In this document: in pieces, positions 46,988-56,027 of the stretch | Layout: each line of letters begins with the position of its first letter | Numbering within the stretch: the stretch's first letter is position 1 | Origin: Desulfobacteraceae bacterium | Lineage (GTDB): Bacteria; Desulfobacterota; Desulfobacteria; Desulfobacterales; Desulfobacteraceae | Length of the DNA: 64,000 bases | Assembly (NCBI GenBank): GCA_024226935.1 | Contig: JAAELK010000509.1 | Location: 1-64,000, forward strand | Direction of reading: 5' to 3' | Made by a program: the position numbers and the translations under genes | Notes under the pieces: model-generated | What the model saw: only the letters and a program-made list of their open reading frames with translations | The model's database searches: none | Told to the model about the DNA's origin: nothing

Positions 46988-47302
46988 ATGTACGAAATCA
47001 TTGCAAATCCTGAAGATTATCAAATTGATCACTTAATAAACGGAACCGGAAATGCAAACATTGAAATATCCCAGGAAGATCGGAATAACTGGGCTGGAGA
47101 AATAACTAATTTTAGTGAAAAACTGACTGAATTTGCAAAAAAAGCCTCGACACTTGCCCAAATTTTTTCATCTCAGGATAAAATTTCGGCAACGCCAGCA
47201 TCCTTGAAAACACTGAAAATTCAACTTTTTTTGATCAATGATTCACTAAATTCAGCTCTTAAAATAGCTGATAAACTGGAAGATGATATTATTCAAAAAT
47301 AA
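46988..47302 (+). CDS. Small hypothetical helical protein
   Basis: 104 residues, not recognised. AAAGGAGA 5-6 nt before the ATG supports translation. It is mainly amphipathic helix: NWAGEITNFSEKLTEFAKKASTLAQ, then SLKTLKIQLFLINDSLNSALKIADKLED. No signal peptide or cysteine. It may be co-transcribed with the TolC-type gene or have its own promoter. A strong terminator follows. Confidence 0.65.
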   Translation: MYEIIANPEDYQIDHLINGTGNANIEISQEDRNNWAGEITNFSEKLTEFAKKASTLAQIFSSQDKISATPASLKTLKIQLFLINDSLNSALKIADKLEDDIIQK

Positions 47303-47333
47303 CTTTTGATCCTGTCATTTCTTGTATTTAAAA

Positions 47334-47380
47334 AAGGTCTGTGAATACCGGGGCAAAGAATGGGTTCACAGACCTTGATT
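47334..47380. terminator. 12-bp stem terminator, two-way
   Basis: AAGGTCTGTGAA (47334-47345) pairs perfectly with TTCACAGACCTT (47365-47376), loop 19 nt, preceded by A's and followed by TGATTTATT. It separates the convergent hypothetical gene and aspD. Confidence 0.75.
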
Positions 47381-47420
47381 TATTCAAATAATAAACTTTA
47401 TAATTATAGCTATAAAATCA

Positions 47421-49019
47421 TCAGTCAGCACAATTTTCCTGATCATATTTTACCTTGAACTCATCAATTACTTTTCTTACCGATTGGCCGATGGCACGAT
47501 AATTATACTCCGTAAGATTAGCTAATGAAACACGGGCTGACGGATGATCATCATCAAATCCCTTACCGGGTAACAAGACCACACCGGTTTCATCCGCCAA
47601 TCTCAGGACAAATTGCGCACCATTTGTCTTACCAATAAACCATTTAGCAAAGTTTTCACCATGCAAGGATTTGGACAGCTTTTCAAGATCCACTAAAGTG
47701 TAATAATCAACACTATTTTCATCATTCTCAGGCACTAACCCTATTGACCGATACAATATATCGTGACGGCGTTGAATCAGACGTTTAGCCTCGGCTTTAT
47801 AATTTTGATTTTCATCAAGCAGATTTGATAAAGCAAATAGTGTCATTTGCAACTGCTGGGGCAATGATAGTCCAGCGGTATGATTCAGTGCAACAACTCG
47901 ACTATCGGCTACCAAACGATCAATAAATTTCAACTTGCGCGGCTGATCAGTCAATGATGAATAACGTTTATCCAAGTGCTTTTTCTCCCCTTTAGACAAT
48001 GCTGCTAATTTGGCATCAAAAATATTATTTTTATGTGCCATAATGGTACCAATACGCCAACCTGTCGCACCAAAATATTTAGAAAATGAATAGACACAAA
48101 TGGTATTATAAGGACAAACAGCAAAAACCGAATGGAAGTTATCTGCAAAAGTTGCATATACATCATCGGTCACAATCATTAAGTCACTACGCCGGCCAAT
48201 AAGCAAATCAACCAATTGATTGAGAAACCCATCGTTCATTTTAACAGAAGGAGGATTACTTGGATTGACCATGAATAGCAGTTTTATCTCTTTATCCAAT
48301 AACTTATTTAATTCATGTTGAGGCACCTGCCAGCCATCATTCTCCACAGCTTTAATATGAATAATCTCCAGGCCATAGGAGGGAAGAATAGGAATTTCCA
48401 GATAGGGAGAAAAGATCGGTGTAATCAGCGCAACCTTATCACCCTGCTTTAATAGCCCGTTTGCCTGGAATGAGCGAAACAGGTAAGCCATAGCAGCTGT
48501 GCCGCCTTCAGTTGCAAATATATCGAACTCATCACTTCGTATTTTTGTACCACATAGTTCGACCGACAAATAAGTTTTCACAATAGTCTCGGATAGTTCC
48601 AGCATCCGGGGTGGTACAGGATAGTTACAACCAAGATAGGCTTGGGTCATTTCATGGAGTATATCTTCTTTACTGATCCCCAAATGATCGTGGCAAAAAG
48701 CTAATGCTGATTTAATAAAATTAATACCCAGTGTACCTTCATTTGACATTGCATAGGTATCAAAACGATTAACTATACCTTTTTTTTCCGGTACACCGCC
48801 AAAACCACTACTTAAATAGGCATAGGAACGCTCTGCCTCCTTTAAGGCAAAATCCCCGATACGCAAAAATGCGTGGCGGGGACGGGTGGCTAAAAAATTA
48901 GGATTACCACGACCGGCATTGAGCATCATCTGCCCTTGTCGCGACTGGGCACGGCGAATCAACTCATCCTTGAGTTCAAATGGACTTAATGCGTTAAGTT
49001 CTTTGCTCATGATAAACAC
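47421..49019 (-). CDS. aspD: Aspartate 4-decarboxylase (bifunctional with aspartate aminotransferase)
   Basis: 532 residues, as in known AspD. It has a fold-type I PLP enzyme layout with an extended N-terminus (LNAGRGNPNFLATRPRHAF). ATEGGTAAMAYLF, NPSNPPSVKM, TDDVYATF and the PLP lysine in YSFSKYFGATGWRIG are visible. The long insert with KHLDKRYSSLTDQPRK is typical of AspD and absent from ordinary aminotransferases. It converts L-aspartate to L-alanine and CO2. It is directly downstream of aspT (11 bp gap). ATG at 49019 or the next ATG three codons on (49010) are both possible; GAGGTG fits the latter. Confidence 0.93.
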   Translation of the reverse strand: MFIMSKELNALSPFELKDELIRRAQSRQGQMMLNAGRGNPNFLATRPRHAFLRIGDFALKEAERSYAYLSSGFGGVPEKKGIVNRFDTYAMSNEGTLGINFIKSALAFCHDHLGISKEDILHEMTQAYLGCNYPVPPRMLELSETIVKTYLSVELCGTKIRSDEFDIFATEGGTAAMAYLFRSFQANGLLKQGDKVALITPIFSPYLEIPILPSYGLEIIHIKAVENDGWQVPQHELNKLLDKEIKLLFMVNPSNPPSVKMNDGFLNQLVDLLIGRRSDLMIVTDDVYATFADNFHSVFAVCPYNTICVYSFSKYFGATGWRIGTIMAHKNNIFDAKLAALSKGEKKHLDKRYSSLTDQPRKLKFIDRLVADSRVVALNHTAGLSLPQQLQMTLFALSNLLDENQNYKAEAKRLIQRRHDILYRSIGLVPENDENSVDYYTLVDLEKLSKSLHGENFAKWFIGKTNGAQFVLRLADETGVVLLPGKGFDDDHPSARVSLANLTEYNYRAIGQSVRKVIDEFKVKYDQENCAD

Positions 49020-49030
49020 CTCTTTTTATG

Positions 49031-50737
49031 TTAACTCACATTTTTTGTTACCAATGCTACAATCACGGGCCCCCATAGTGTTAACCAGATATTGGCGATG
49101 GCATAAGTCGCGGTAAACGAAACAACTGGTGTAGAGTTACCCGCCTTTTCCAATAGTGCAGCAAACCCGGGATTAGCACTGCGCCCACCGGCAATAGTTG
49201 CTAAAATTTCAATCGGATTTTTAATTTTTAACAAATAATAAGAGATAAAAAAAGTAATAATTTGCGGAATAATGGTCACGGCAATACCCAATAACAACAA
49301 CACCATACCATGTTGTTTAATGGTGGTCACAGCCTCGGGACCTGCGGTAATACCAACGACAGCTACAAATACGGCTAAACCAAAATCACGCAAAAAATTT
49401 GATGCCCCCGTCGGCAAATTACCAAAGCGGGGATGCCGGGAACGCAACCAACCAAAAACCAAACCCGATACCAAGCAACCGCCTCCTGTTCCCATTGAAA
49501 TTGACACACCAAAAACCCGCACAGTAATCATGCCGATCAATACACCCAGTGCTATCCCGATACTAAATGCAATAAAATCAGTAATTGTTGCAGACGAAAC
49601 GACATGACCCAATTTACGTGATACCCTATCCAAATCAACAGGCCTGCCAAACAATTTAATATCATCACCACGATGCAAAACAAAATCCTGATCGGGTGTA
49701 ATCGCCTCACCTAAACGTGATACTGCGTGAATAAATAATCCATAATGTTCTTTATCTGCAGTTTGCCCATAACACTGGGCAATTGTTTTACCATCAAACT
49801 CTTTTCTGGAGAGAATGATATTTCTTTCCTCTTCGATAAGTTGCAATATTGCAGGTTTTGCTATTTCATGCTCAAACAATGGATTTTTTTTGATAAAATT
49901 AACACTTTCGGTTGTTACCGCCACAAGATCACCCGCCTGCAAAGCTAAATCAGCATCCACATCGATGGTCTGTCCATCACGAATTAATGCCACAATAGCC
50001 ACCCTGTCAGGACCATAAAAAATCTGCGCTGCCGTCTGGCCGATTACAGAAGAATCGTCAGCCACTTGATATACCCGCGTATCAATATCCTGGATCGCAC
50101 AAAATTGACCCGGATCGAGTTCAACACCACGGCCACGCGCCATGGTAGTTGCTAATTTTTTTGCCTCTTTACGCAGATCCCACTTCATCATGGCAGGAAT
50201 AATTGCGGTAAGAATTAAAATTGGACCAAAAGAGCCAAAAAGATAACACACCGCATAACCAACTGCAATATTGGTCTGCATGGCCTGGGTCACATTCACT
50301 GACAAGCCAAGCTTTGCTATGGCATCACTTGCGGTACCGATCATCGCCGATTGGGTTAGCCCTCCTGCTGCCAACCCGGCTGCCGTGCCTCGATCTAAGC
50401 CAAACTCCCAGGCAGCAATTAATACACAAAGCAATCCCAGCACACAAGTAATGGTAGAAGAAAGTAATTGAATACCGGTCTCACGATTTATTGAACGAAA
50501 AAATTGTGGTCCTCCTTGATAGCCAACCGAATAGATAAACAATGCAAAAAAAATAGTTCCAATTGCGGCCGGCATTTTGATATCAAGTTGCCCTATCAGT
50601 ACACCCATAATTAATGACCCTGCAATACCACCCAAGACAAATGTTTTAATACGAAACTTGCCCACAAAATAGCCCAGGGCAATGGTAATAAACAAAACAA
50701 GTAATGGCGATTTTACCAATAATTGATGCATAAACAT
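49031..50737 (-). CDS. aspT: Aspartate:alanine antiporter AspT
   Basis: 568 residues. Two blocks of membrane helices flank a cytoplasmic region with two TrkA-C (RCK_C) domains at about 215-375 (VYQVADDSSVIGQTAAQI; FVLHRGDDIKLFGRPVD). GTASDAIAKLG and GGRSANPGFAALLEKAGNSTPVVSFTATYAIANI are typical AspT. It exchanges external aspartate for internal alanine, generating proton motive force when AspD decarboxylates inside. The module is known from Tetragenococcus and some proteobacteria and is not typical of sulfate reducers. The pair lies between housekeeping operons and may be acquired. Confidence 0.93.
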   Translation of the reverse strand: MFMHQLLVKSPLLVLFITIALGYFVGKFRIKTFVLGGIAGSLIMGVLIGQLDIKMPAAIGTIFFALFIYSVGYQGGPQFFRSINRETGIQLLSSTITCVLGLLCVLIAAWEFGLDRGTAAGLAAGGLTQSAMIGTASDAIAKLGLSVNVTQAMQTNIAVGYAVCYLFGSFGPILILTAIIPAMMKWDLRKEAKKLATTMARGRGVELDPGQFCAIQDIDTRVYQVADDSSVIGQTAAQIFYGPDRVAIVALIRDGQTIDVDADLALQAGDLVAVTTESVNFIKKNPLFEHEIAKPAILQLIEEERNIILSRKEFDGKTIAQCYGQTADKEHYGLFIHAVSRLGEAITPDQDFVLHRGDDIKLFGRPVDLDRVSRKLGHVVSSATITDFIAFSIGIALGVLIGMITVRVFGVSISMGTGGGCLVSGLVFGWLRSRHPRFGNLPTGASNFLRDFGLAVFVAVVGITAGPEAVTTIKQHGMVLLLLGIAVTIIPQIITFFISYYLLKIKNPIEILATIAGGRSANPGFAALLEKAGNSTPVVSFTATYAIANIWLTLWGPVIVALVTKNVS

Positions 50738-50820
50738 AAATCCCCTCTCTTTATCGTTGATATGTTTAGCTATTCACAGAATATGGCCGATATTGTGGAG
50801 TCACACCCACGCGTTTCCCA

Positions 50821-50835
50821 CTGGTGGAACACCAG
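50821..50835. promoter_or_regulatory. Operator-like inverted repeat upstream of aspT
   Basis: CTGGTG-GAA-CACCAG, a perfect 6-bp dyad with a 3-nt centre, 84 bp before the aspT start. It is a plausible site for a dedicated regulator, but none is adjacent. Confidence 0.35.
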
Positions 50836-50961
50836 ATAAAAATGATTTGCGCATCATCCCATTCACAATATACTCAAATCATCTTTTTATGCAATGCTGA
50901 ATGGAAATAACACCTCTTTACATCCCTTAAAAATAGGAACCAAAGTTTTGTCAATAGAAAT

Positions 50962-50989
50962 AAGACCCTAAATATATTTCAAGGGTCTT
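50962..50989. terminator. Terminator at the end of the aromatic operon
   Basis: AAGACCCT (50962-50969) pairs with AGGGTCTT (50982-50989). It lies 7 bp after the aroC stop on the minus strand, followed there by ATTTCTATT. It also faces the aspT upstream region. Confidence 0.65.
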
Positions 50990-50996
50990 ATATTTA

Positions 50997-52049
50997 TCAA
51001 CGATTTGTTTTTTGTCTTAAAATATGGTCTGTGAGTACCAACGCCAGCATAGATTCACACACTTTATTTATTCTAGGGATAGCGCAAATATCATGGCGGC
51101 CCTTTGTGGAAATAGTGGTGGGCTGGCCCGTATCCGTCAAAGTTTTTTGGGGTTTTAATATGGAAGGGATAGGCTTTACATGAACTCTGACAATGATATC
51201 GTCTCCATTGGAAATACCAGCCAGGATCCCGCCTGAATGATTGCTGGCAAATCCATCCTGGGTCAATTGATCATTATTTTCAAACCCGGTCATTTCAGCG
51301 GCACCGATACCAGCACCGATTTCAACGGCTTTAACGGCACCAATACTCATCATAGCCTTGGCAATATCGGCATCAAGTTTATCAAAAACAGGATCACCGA
51401 TACCGGCAGGAACATTGATGGCTTTTATTTCAACAACACCCCCCAGGGAATCTCCCTGGTTTTTAATAGTTTCTATTTTTTTTTCCATTTTTAATGCAGC
51501 TTCCATGTCCGGACACCTGAAGGGGTTTTTTTCAATTATCTTTGCATCAAAAATATTGGCTCGTATACCTCCCAGTCCAACTGTGTAGCTTTCTATTTTT
51601 ATCTGGTAAGGATCAAGAACAAGCTGGGCCACGGCCCCGGCTGCCACCCTTGCAGCAGTTTCCCGGGCAGAGGCCCTGCCCCCGCCCCTGTAATCCCTGA
51701 CACCAAATTTTTGGTGGTAGGTATAATCTCCGTGACCAGGACGAAATACCGAAGCAATATCTTCATAGGAGCTGGATTTTGCATCCCTGTTTTTAATCAT
51801 GATCATTATGGGAGTACCCGTGGTTTTTCCCTCAAATGTCCCTGATAAGATAAGGGGAGTATCCGGTTCCTTTCGCTTGGTGGAGGCAGGGCCATCGCCT
51901 GGTTTTCTTTTATCCAATGATTTTTGGATAAGGTCCTGATCGATGGGTAATCCCGGAGGACACCCCTGGATCACGACCCCGATAGCCGGGCCATGGGATT
52001 CTCCGAAGGTGGTAATTTGAAATGCTTTACCAAAACTACTGCCTGACAT
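50997..52049 (-). CDS. aroC: Chorismate synthase
   Basis: The frame is open from 52124, but AAAGGAGAG precedes the ATG at 52049, which gives the usual MSGSSFGKAFQITTFGESHG start and 350 residues. FMN/EPSP-binding motifs are GESHGPAIGVVIQGCPPG, FRPGHGDYTYHQKFG, DYRGGGRASARET and GRHD near the end. It makes chorismate from EPSP. The start overlaps aroK by 14 bp. Last gene of pheA-aroE-aroA-aroK-aroC. Confidence 0.97.
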   Translation of the reverse strand: MSGSSFGKAFQITTFGESHGPAIGVVIQGCPPGLPIDQDLIQKSLDKRKPGDGPASTKRKEPDTPLILSGTFEGKTTGTPIMIMIKNRDAKSSSYEDIASVFRPGHGDYTYHQKFGVRDYRGGGRASARETAARVAAGAVAQLVLDPYQIKIESYTVGLGGIRANIFDAKIIEKNPFRCPDMEAALKMEKKIETIKNQGDSLGGVVEIKAINVPAGIGDPVFDKLDADIAKAMMSIGAVKAVEIGAGIGAAEMTGFENNDQLTQDGFASNHSGGILAGISNGDDIIVRVHVKPIPSILKPQKTLTDTGQPTTISTKGRHDICAIPRINKVCESMLALVLTDHILRQKTNR

Positions 52050-52575
52050 GGGAAACTCTCCTTTTGATAATATTTGCTGCCTCTTTGGGTGAATGACGAA
52101 CGGTATTGATTTGTATTTGTCCAAGTTTCCGGTACAAAGGCGTACGCAGACTTATCATTTCCAGGGTCTCCTGGAACAGATCATCATCGGAGAACTTGGG
52201 CCTTGCTTTATGATTTTCAACATCTGCAAGCAGACGCCTGACAATGGTGGCACTATCTGCATGAAGCCAGACACAAATTCCATGGGCTTTAATAAAACTG
52301 CGATTTGCAGGATCCAATACGATACCTCCCCCCGTGGCAATGACTAAATTAGAACCAGAACCTGTATCTAAAAGAGCCTGCCTTTCTTTTTGCCTGAAAT
52401 AATCCCACCCCTTTTGATTTATCATCTCTTCTATGGTGGTCTTAAACTTTGCTTCAATTATCCTGTCTGTATCAACAAATGGACAGCCCATAAGATTTGC
52501 CAGCAGCTTTCCCGTCGTACTTTTCCCGGTACACCGATATCCGATAAGATAAATAGGTTTTATGGTTTCCATCAA
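52036..52575 (-). CDS. aroK: Shikimate kinase
   Basis: 179 residues. The P-loop is GYRCTGKSTTGK, the shikimate site is DTDRIIE, and ATGGGIVLDPANR and RRLLADVENHKARPKF (lid) follow. It phosphorylates shikimate at O3. The first codon may be either of two adjacent ATGs. It has close spacing with aroA (30 bp) and overlaps aroC. Confidence 0.95.
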   Translation of the reverse strand: MMETIKPIYLIGYRCTGKSTTGKLLANLMGCPFVDTDRIIEAKFKTTIEEMINQKGWDYFRQKERQALLDTGSGSNLVIATGGGIVLDPANRSFIKAHGICVWLHADSATIVRRLLADVENHKARPKFSDDDLFQETLEMISLRTPLYRKLGQIQINTVRHSPKEAANIIKRRVSHVRQ

Positions 52576-52605
52576 TTTACAGGCATCCTAATTTTAAAAC
52601 AAAAA

Positions 52606-53865
52606 TTATAAGGTTTCAAAAATATCCCAATACCCGGGAAATGATTTTTCCACACAGGACGGGTTTTCAATTTCCATGCCATCCACAACAAGCCCGGCCA
52701 CGGAAAAAGCCATGGCAATTCTGTGGTCGTTAAAAGTTTCTATAAATGCCCCCTTTGGGGTACCGCCCACAATCTCAATAAAATCATCCCCCTGGGTTAC
52801 CTTAATTCCCATTTTTATCAGTTGAGAAGATACAGCTTCTATGCGATCACATTCTTTTATCCTCAAATGACCAATATTATAAATTCTTGTTGTTCCCTTG
52901 GCAAAAGCTGCCACCACTGCGATGGCAGGCACGGCATCCGGAGTGTCAGACATATCCACCTCCACGCCTTTGAGAGCATTGCCTTTAACGGCCACACAAT
53001 TTTTCCCAAAGCCAAGGGAACAACCCATCTTTTCAAGGATATAAATCTGTTTTTTATCACCCTGGAGAGATTTTTCTTGAATATTATCCACCCCGATTTC
53101 ACTGCCGCTGACAGCTCCTGCCGCCCAGAAATAACCTGCATTGGAAAGATCTGGTTCCACCACATATTCTCCAGATTCATAAATCTGGTTTCCCGGAACC
53201 CGATATTCCCTGTCATTAATTTTATCAACATTTACATTAAATTGGTTCATAACATCAATGGTCAGATCGATATATGGAACAGAAACCGGCAGCCCTGGAA
53301 GACTAACAATCAGGCCTTGCTCCATCAATGCCCCCATCATGAGCAAAGAAGATAGATATTGACTGCTTTTGGAACAATCTATACTGGTGCGCCCCCCTTT
53401 TCTGCCAAGCCCCTTGATGAAAACCGGCGGTGTTCCCTCTAAATTTTTTGACCAGGCTTTTACCTGGATACCATTTAATGCATCCAATAATTCAACCATG
53501 GGACGTTGGCACATCCTTTCATCTCCAGTCAGGGTGTATACCGTCTCCCCTAAAGCTGCAATACCTGCTAAAAGCCGCATGGAAGTTCCTGAGTTCCCGA
53601 GATAAATAGGAGGTTCATGGGGAATGGGTCGACCATTAAATCCTTGCACCTCGACAAGATCAGGTTCCAGTTCTTTGATACCAGCTCCCATTGAAATCAA
53701 GGCTTTTGTAGTCAGGGACAGATCCTGACTTTTTAACAAGTTTCCAATTTTTGAGGTTCCCTTTGAAAGGGCAGCACATATCATCATCCTATGGGAAATG
53801 CTTTTAGAACCAGGTACCTGAACGATTTTGTCCATGATTTGTCTGGATTTGATTTGTTTTATCAT
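52606..53865 (-). CDS. aroA: 3-phosphoshikimate 1-carboxyvinyltransferase (EPSP synthase)
   Basis: 419 residues. Motifs are VPGSKSISHR, LGNSGTSMRLLAGI, GDERMCQRPM, GGRTSIDCSKSSQYLS, LRIKECDRI and FNDHRIAMA. It joins PEP and shikimate-3-phosphate. The N-terminal Gly-96 region reads GNSGTS rather than the GNAGTAMR of classical glyphosate-sensitive class I enzymes, so inhibitor sensitivity is uncertain. It lies 23 bp downstream of aroE. Confidence 0.96.
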   Translation of the reverse strand: MIKQIKSRQIMDKIVQVPGSKSISHRMMICAALSKGTSKIGNLLKSQDLSLTTKALISMGAGIKELEPDLVEVQGFNGRPIPHEPPIYLGNSGTSMRLLAGIAALGETVYTLTGDERMCQRPMVELLDALNGIQVKAWSKNLEGTPPVFIKGLGRKGGRTSIDCSKSSQYLSSLLMMGALMEQGLIVSLPGLPVSVPYIDLTIDVMNQFNVNVDKINDREYRVPGNQIYESGEYVVEPDLSNAGYFWAAGAVSGSEIGVDNIQEKSLQGDKKQIYILEKMGCSLGFGKNCVAVKGNALKGVEVDMSDTPDAVPAIAVVAAFAKGTTRIYNIGHLRIKECDRIEAVSSQLIKMGIKVTQGDDFIEIVGGTPKGAFIETFNDHRIAMAFSVAGLVVDGMEIENPSCVEKSFPGYWDIFETL

Positions 53866-53888
53866 CTATATTCCTCGAAATATTTTTT

Positions 53889-54713
53889 TTAAGTTTTTTT
53901 ACTATAACGCTGATTTTCCAATACAGCATCTCTCATCACCTGAATATCAGGTTTCAAGCCGGTCCACAATTCAAACTGAGCGGCAGCCTGGGCCACAAAC
54001 ATGGATAGTCCATCAATGATGATACATCCTTGTTCCTTGGCAACAGACAGCAATCGGGTTTTTAAAGGGGTATAAACCACATCCATGACCACCATGTCAG
54101 AAGTCAGATTTTTGACCGGAAAGGATAAATCTTCCAGATGGTGGGGATACATACCAAGGCTTGTAGTATTAATTACTATATCTGCCTCAATGGTATCTAT
54201 TTGATCCATGGGAATAAAAACCCCCTTAAATTTAGCAGCCAGGGCAACACCTTTTTCAGAAGAACGATTGGTTATAATTAATTGTCCTCCCTGTTTTGAA
54301 ATACCATAGGCCACAGCCCTTGCCGCCCCCCCTGCCCCAATAATACAAGTGGTTTTGTCTTTTATCCCATGGACAATTAAAGGATCAACCGCCGCCTTAT
54401 AATCTGTATTATATCCTGAAAGTCTGCCATCATGGTTCACTATTGTATTCACGGCTCCAATTTCCTGGGCCTTGTGATCAACTTCATCCAGATAGGGCAT
54501 AATAGTTTCCTTGAATGGAATAGTTATGGATGCCCCTTTAATTTTAAGGGTTCGTATGGATGAGACGGCCCCGGCAACATCAAAGGGCTCAAATGCCAGA
54601 TATACAGCATTAATACGGTTTTGGGTGAAACTGATATTATGTACCAGGGGACTTTGTGAATGGGATACAGGACTGCCTAAAATACAATAGAGATCTGTGG
54701 ATGCATTAATCAT
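53889..54713 (-). CDS. aroE: Shikimate dehydrogenase
   Basis: 274 residues. The substrate site is LGSPVSHSQSPLVHN. SITIPFKETIMPYLDEVD holds the catalytic lysine (F-K-E). The NADP fold is IIGAGGAARAVAYGI, then TNRSSEKG and VYTPLKTRLL. It reduces 3-dehydroshikimate. It starts 4 bp after pheA, so it is tightly coupled to it. Confidence 0.95.
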   Translation of the reverse strand: MINASTDLYCILGSPVSHSQSPLVHNISFTQNRINAVYLAFEPFDVAGAVSSIRTLKIKGASITIPFKETIMPYLDEVDHKAQEIGAVNTIVNHDGRLSGYNTDYKAAVDPLIVHGIKDKTTCIIGAGGAARAVAYGISKQGGQLIITNRSSEKGVALAAKFKGVFIPMDQIDTIEADIVINTTSLGMYPHHLEDLSFPVKNLTSDMVVMDVVYTPLKTRLLSVAKEQGCIIIDGLSMFVAQAAAQFELWTGLKPDIQVMRDAVLENQRYSKKT

Positions 54714-54717
54714 GGGT

Positions 54718-55815
54718 CTAAATCTCCTCTTTTACGAAGACAGGATAGGATCCTAATATTTTTAAGGTAAGAGAATATCTTTTTATCTTTTCAATGGTTT
54801 TTGCAATTTTAGGATCTTCAATATGTCCTTCAATGTCAAGGAAGAAATAGTAACTCCAATTTTGATCCCGGGTGGGTCTTGATTCCAGTTTAAGCATATT
54901 CAACCCGGCTTTTTCAACGGGCTTAAGGGCTTTAATCAACGCCCCCGGCACATGGGATGTTACAAACATAATAGAAGTTTTATCCCGGCCGGTTTTTCGG
55001 GCTGATTCTTTACCGATAACCAAAAAACGAGTAACATTTCCAGAGTAATCTTCGATTTTAGATTCCACCGAGAGCAATCCATAAAGATGAGCTGCCTGCT
55101 GACCTGCAATGGCAGCAACTTCTTGATTTTCAGATGCCATGAGGGCAGCTTTTGACGTGGAACTTGTTTCCAATACTTTTACATGGGCAAATTTTTTCTT
55201 AAGCCATCCCTTGCACTGGGCGATGGCCTGGGGGTGTGAATAAATAGTTTTCATATCGCAGGCTTCGCCTGTTATGGATAATAGATCATGGGAAATGGGT
55301 TCATAATGTTCAGCACAGATCTTTAAATCAAAATCACTGAACAGATCCAGGGTATAATTAACCGCTCCTTCAATGGAATTTTCAACCGGCACCACACCAA
55401 AATGACTATTATTTTTTTCCACATCCCGGAAGATATCAAATAATCCGGGATGTTCAATAAATTGACCGGAGTATTTAAAATGATTTAAAGCGGCAAGATG
55501 GGTGTAACTGGCCTTTGGTCCTAGAAAAGAAATTATCCTGGGTTTTTGAATTTCCCGGGTGGCTGTAATAATTACATTAAAAATATATTGCAAAAGATCT
55601 TTGTTAGCCGGTCCTTTATTCATTTTCCAGAGCTTTTCAATAACCTTTCTTTCCCGGGAACGATCAAGAATCTGACCACCTTTTTCTTTTTTAACAGCAC
55701 CCACTTGTTTTCCAATGGATAACCGTTGATTGATCAGGTCCAAAATCTTAGAATCGATTTGATCAATCTCATCTCTGAGCGGTGCAAGTGCTTTTTCCTG
55801 GGATCTGTTTTCCAT
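54718..55815 (-). CDS. pheA: Bifunctional chorismate mutase/prephenate dehydratase (P-protein)
   Basis: 365 residues. The AroQ chorismate mutase domain (about 10-92) has LRDEIDQIDSKILDLINQRL and ILDRSRERKVIEKL. The dehydratase domain (about 95-275) has FLGPKASYTHLAA, VVPVENSIEGAVNYT and the TRF motif in NVTRFLVIG. The ACT domain carries ESRPTRDQNWSYYFFLDIEG, the phenylalanine-binding signature. It routes chorismate to phenylpyruvate. It heads the aromatic operon, so attenuation in front of it controls the late shikimate pathway as well. Confidence 0.97.
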   Translation of the reverse strand: MENRSQEKALAPLRDEIDQIDSKILDLINQRLSIGKQVGAVKKEKGGQILDRSRERKVIEKLWKMNKGPANKDLLQYIFNVIITATREIQKPRIISFLGPKASYTHLAALNHFKYSGQFIEHPGLFDIFRDVEKNNSHFGVVPVENSIEGAVNYTLDLFSDFDLKICAEHYEPISHDLLSITGEACDMKTIYSHPQAIAQCKGWLKKKFAHVKVLETSSTSKAALMASENQEVAAIAGQQAAHLYGLLSVESKIEDYSGNVTRFLVIGKESARKTGRDKTSIMFVTSHVPGALIKALKPVEKAGLNMLKLESRPTRDQNWSYYFFLDIEGHIEDPKIAKTIEKIKRYSLTLKILGSYPVFVKEEI

Positions 55816-55852
55816 GGTGTCCCCATCCTTTTTAAATAAAAATAACTACAAA

Positions 55853-55891
55853 ATAAAAAAACCGCATCAGGTTATCCCTGCTGCGGTTTTT
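55853..55891 (-). terminator. Attenuator terminator in the pheA leader
   Basis: On the minus strand CCGCAGCAGG (55886-55877) pairs with CCTGATGCGG (55871-55862), flanked by A5 before and T7 after. It lies between the leader peptide and pheA in the direction of pheA transcription, so it must be an attenuator. The upper arm can instead pair with CCTGTCTGTGG (55935-55925) as the antiterminator. Confidence 0.9.
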
Positions 55892-55921
55892 AAGCATGTT
55901 CAATATATGTAAATGATCAGC

Positions 55922-55984
55922 TCACCACAGACAGGCCGGCACAAAGTACCTAAAAAAGAAAAAATATCTGTGTGTAATTGTCAT
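55922..55984 (-). CDS. pheL: Phe attenuator leader peptide
   Basis: A 20-codon ORF starting MTITHRYFFFFRYFV, with five Phe, two Tyr and one Trp codon, ending TGG-TGA. A TTG start three codons upstream (55993) has GGAG at the better distance and would give 23 residues. The Phe run covers the region just after CACAGA (55972-55967), which can pair with TCTGTG of the antiterminator arm. Ribosome stalling at Phe codons would free the antiterminator and let transcription enter pheA. Confidence 0.88.
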   Translation of the reverse strand: MTITHRYFFFFRYFVPACLW

Positions 55985-56027
55985 TTTATTCAATCTGCTC
56001 CAAATTAAAGTTCCATAAAGTCATAAA

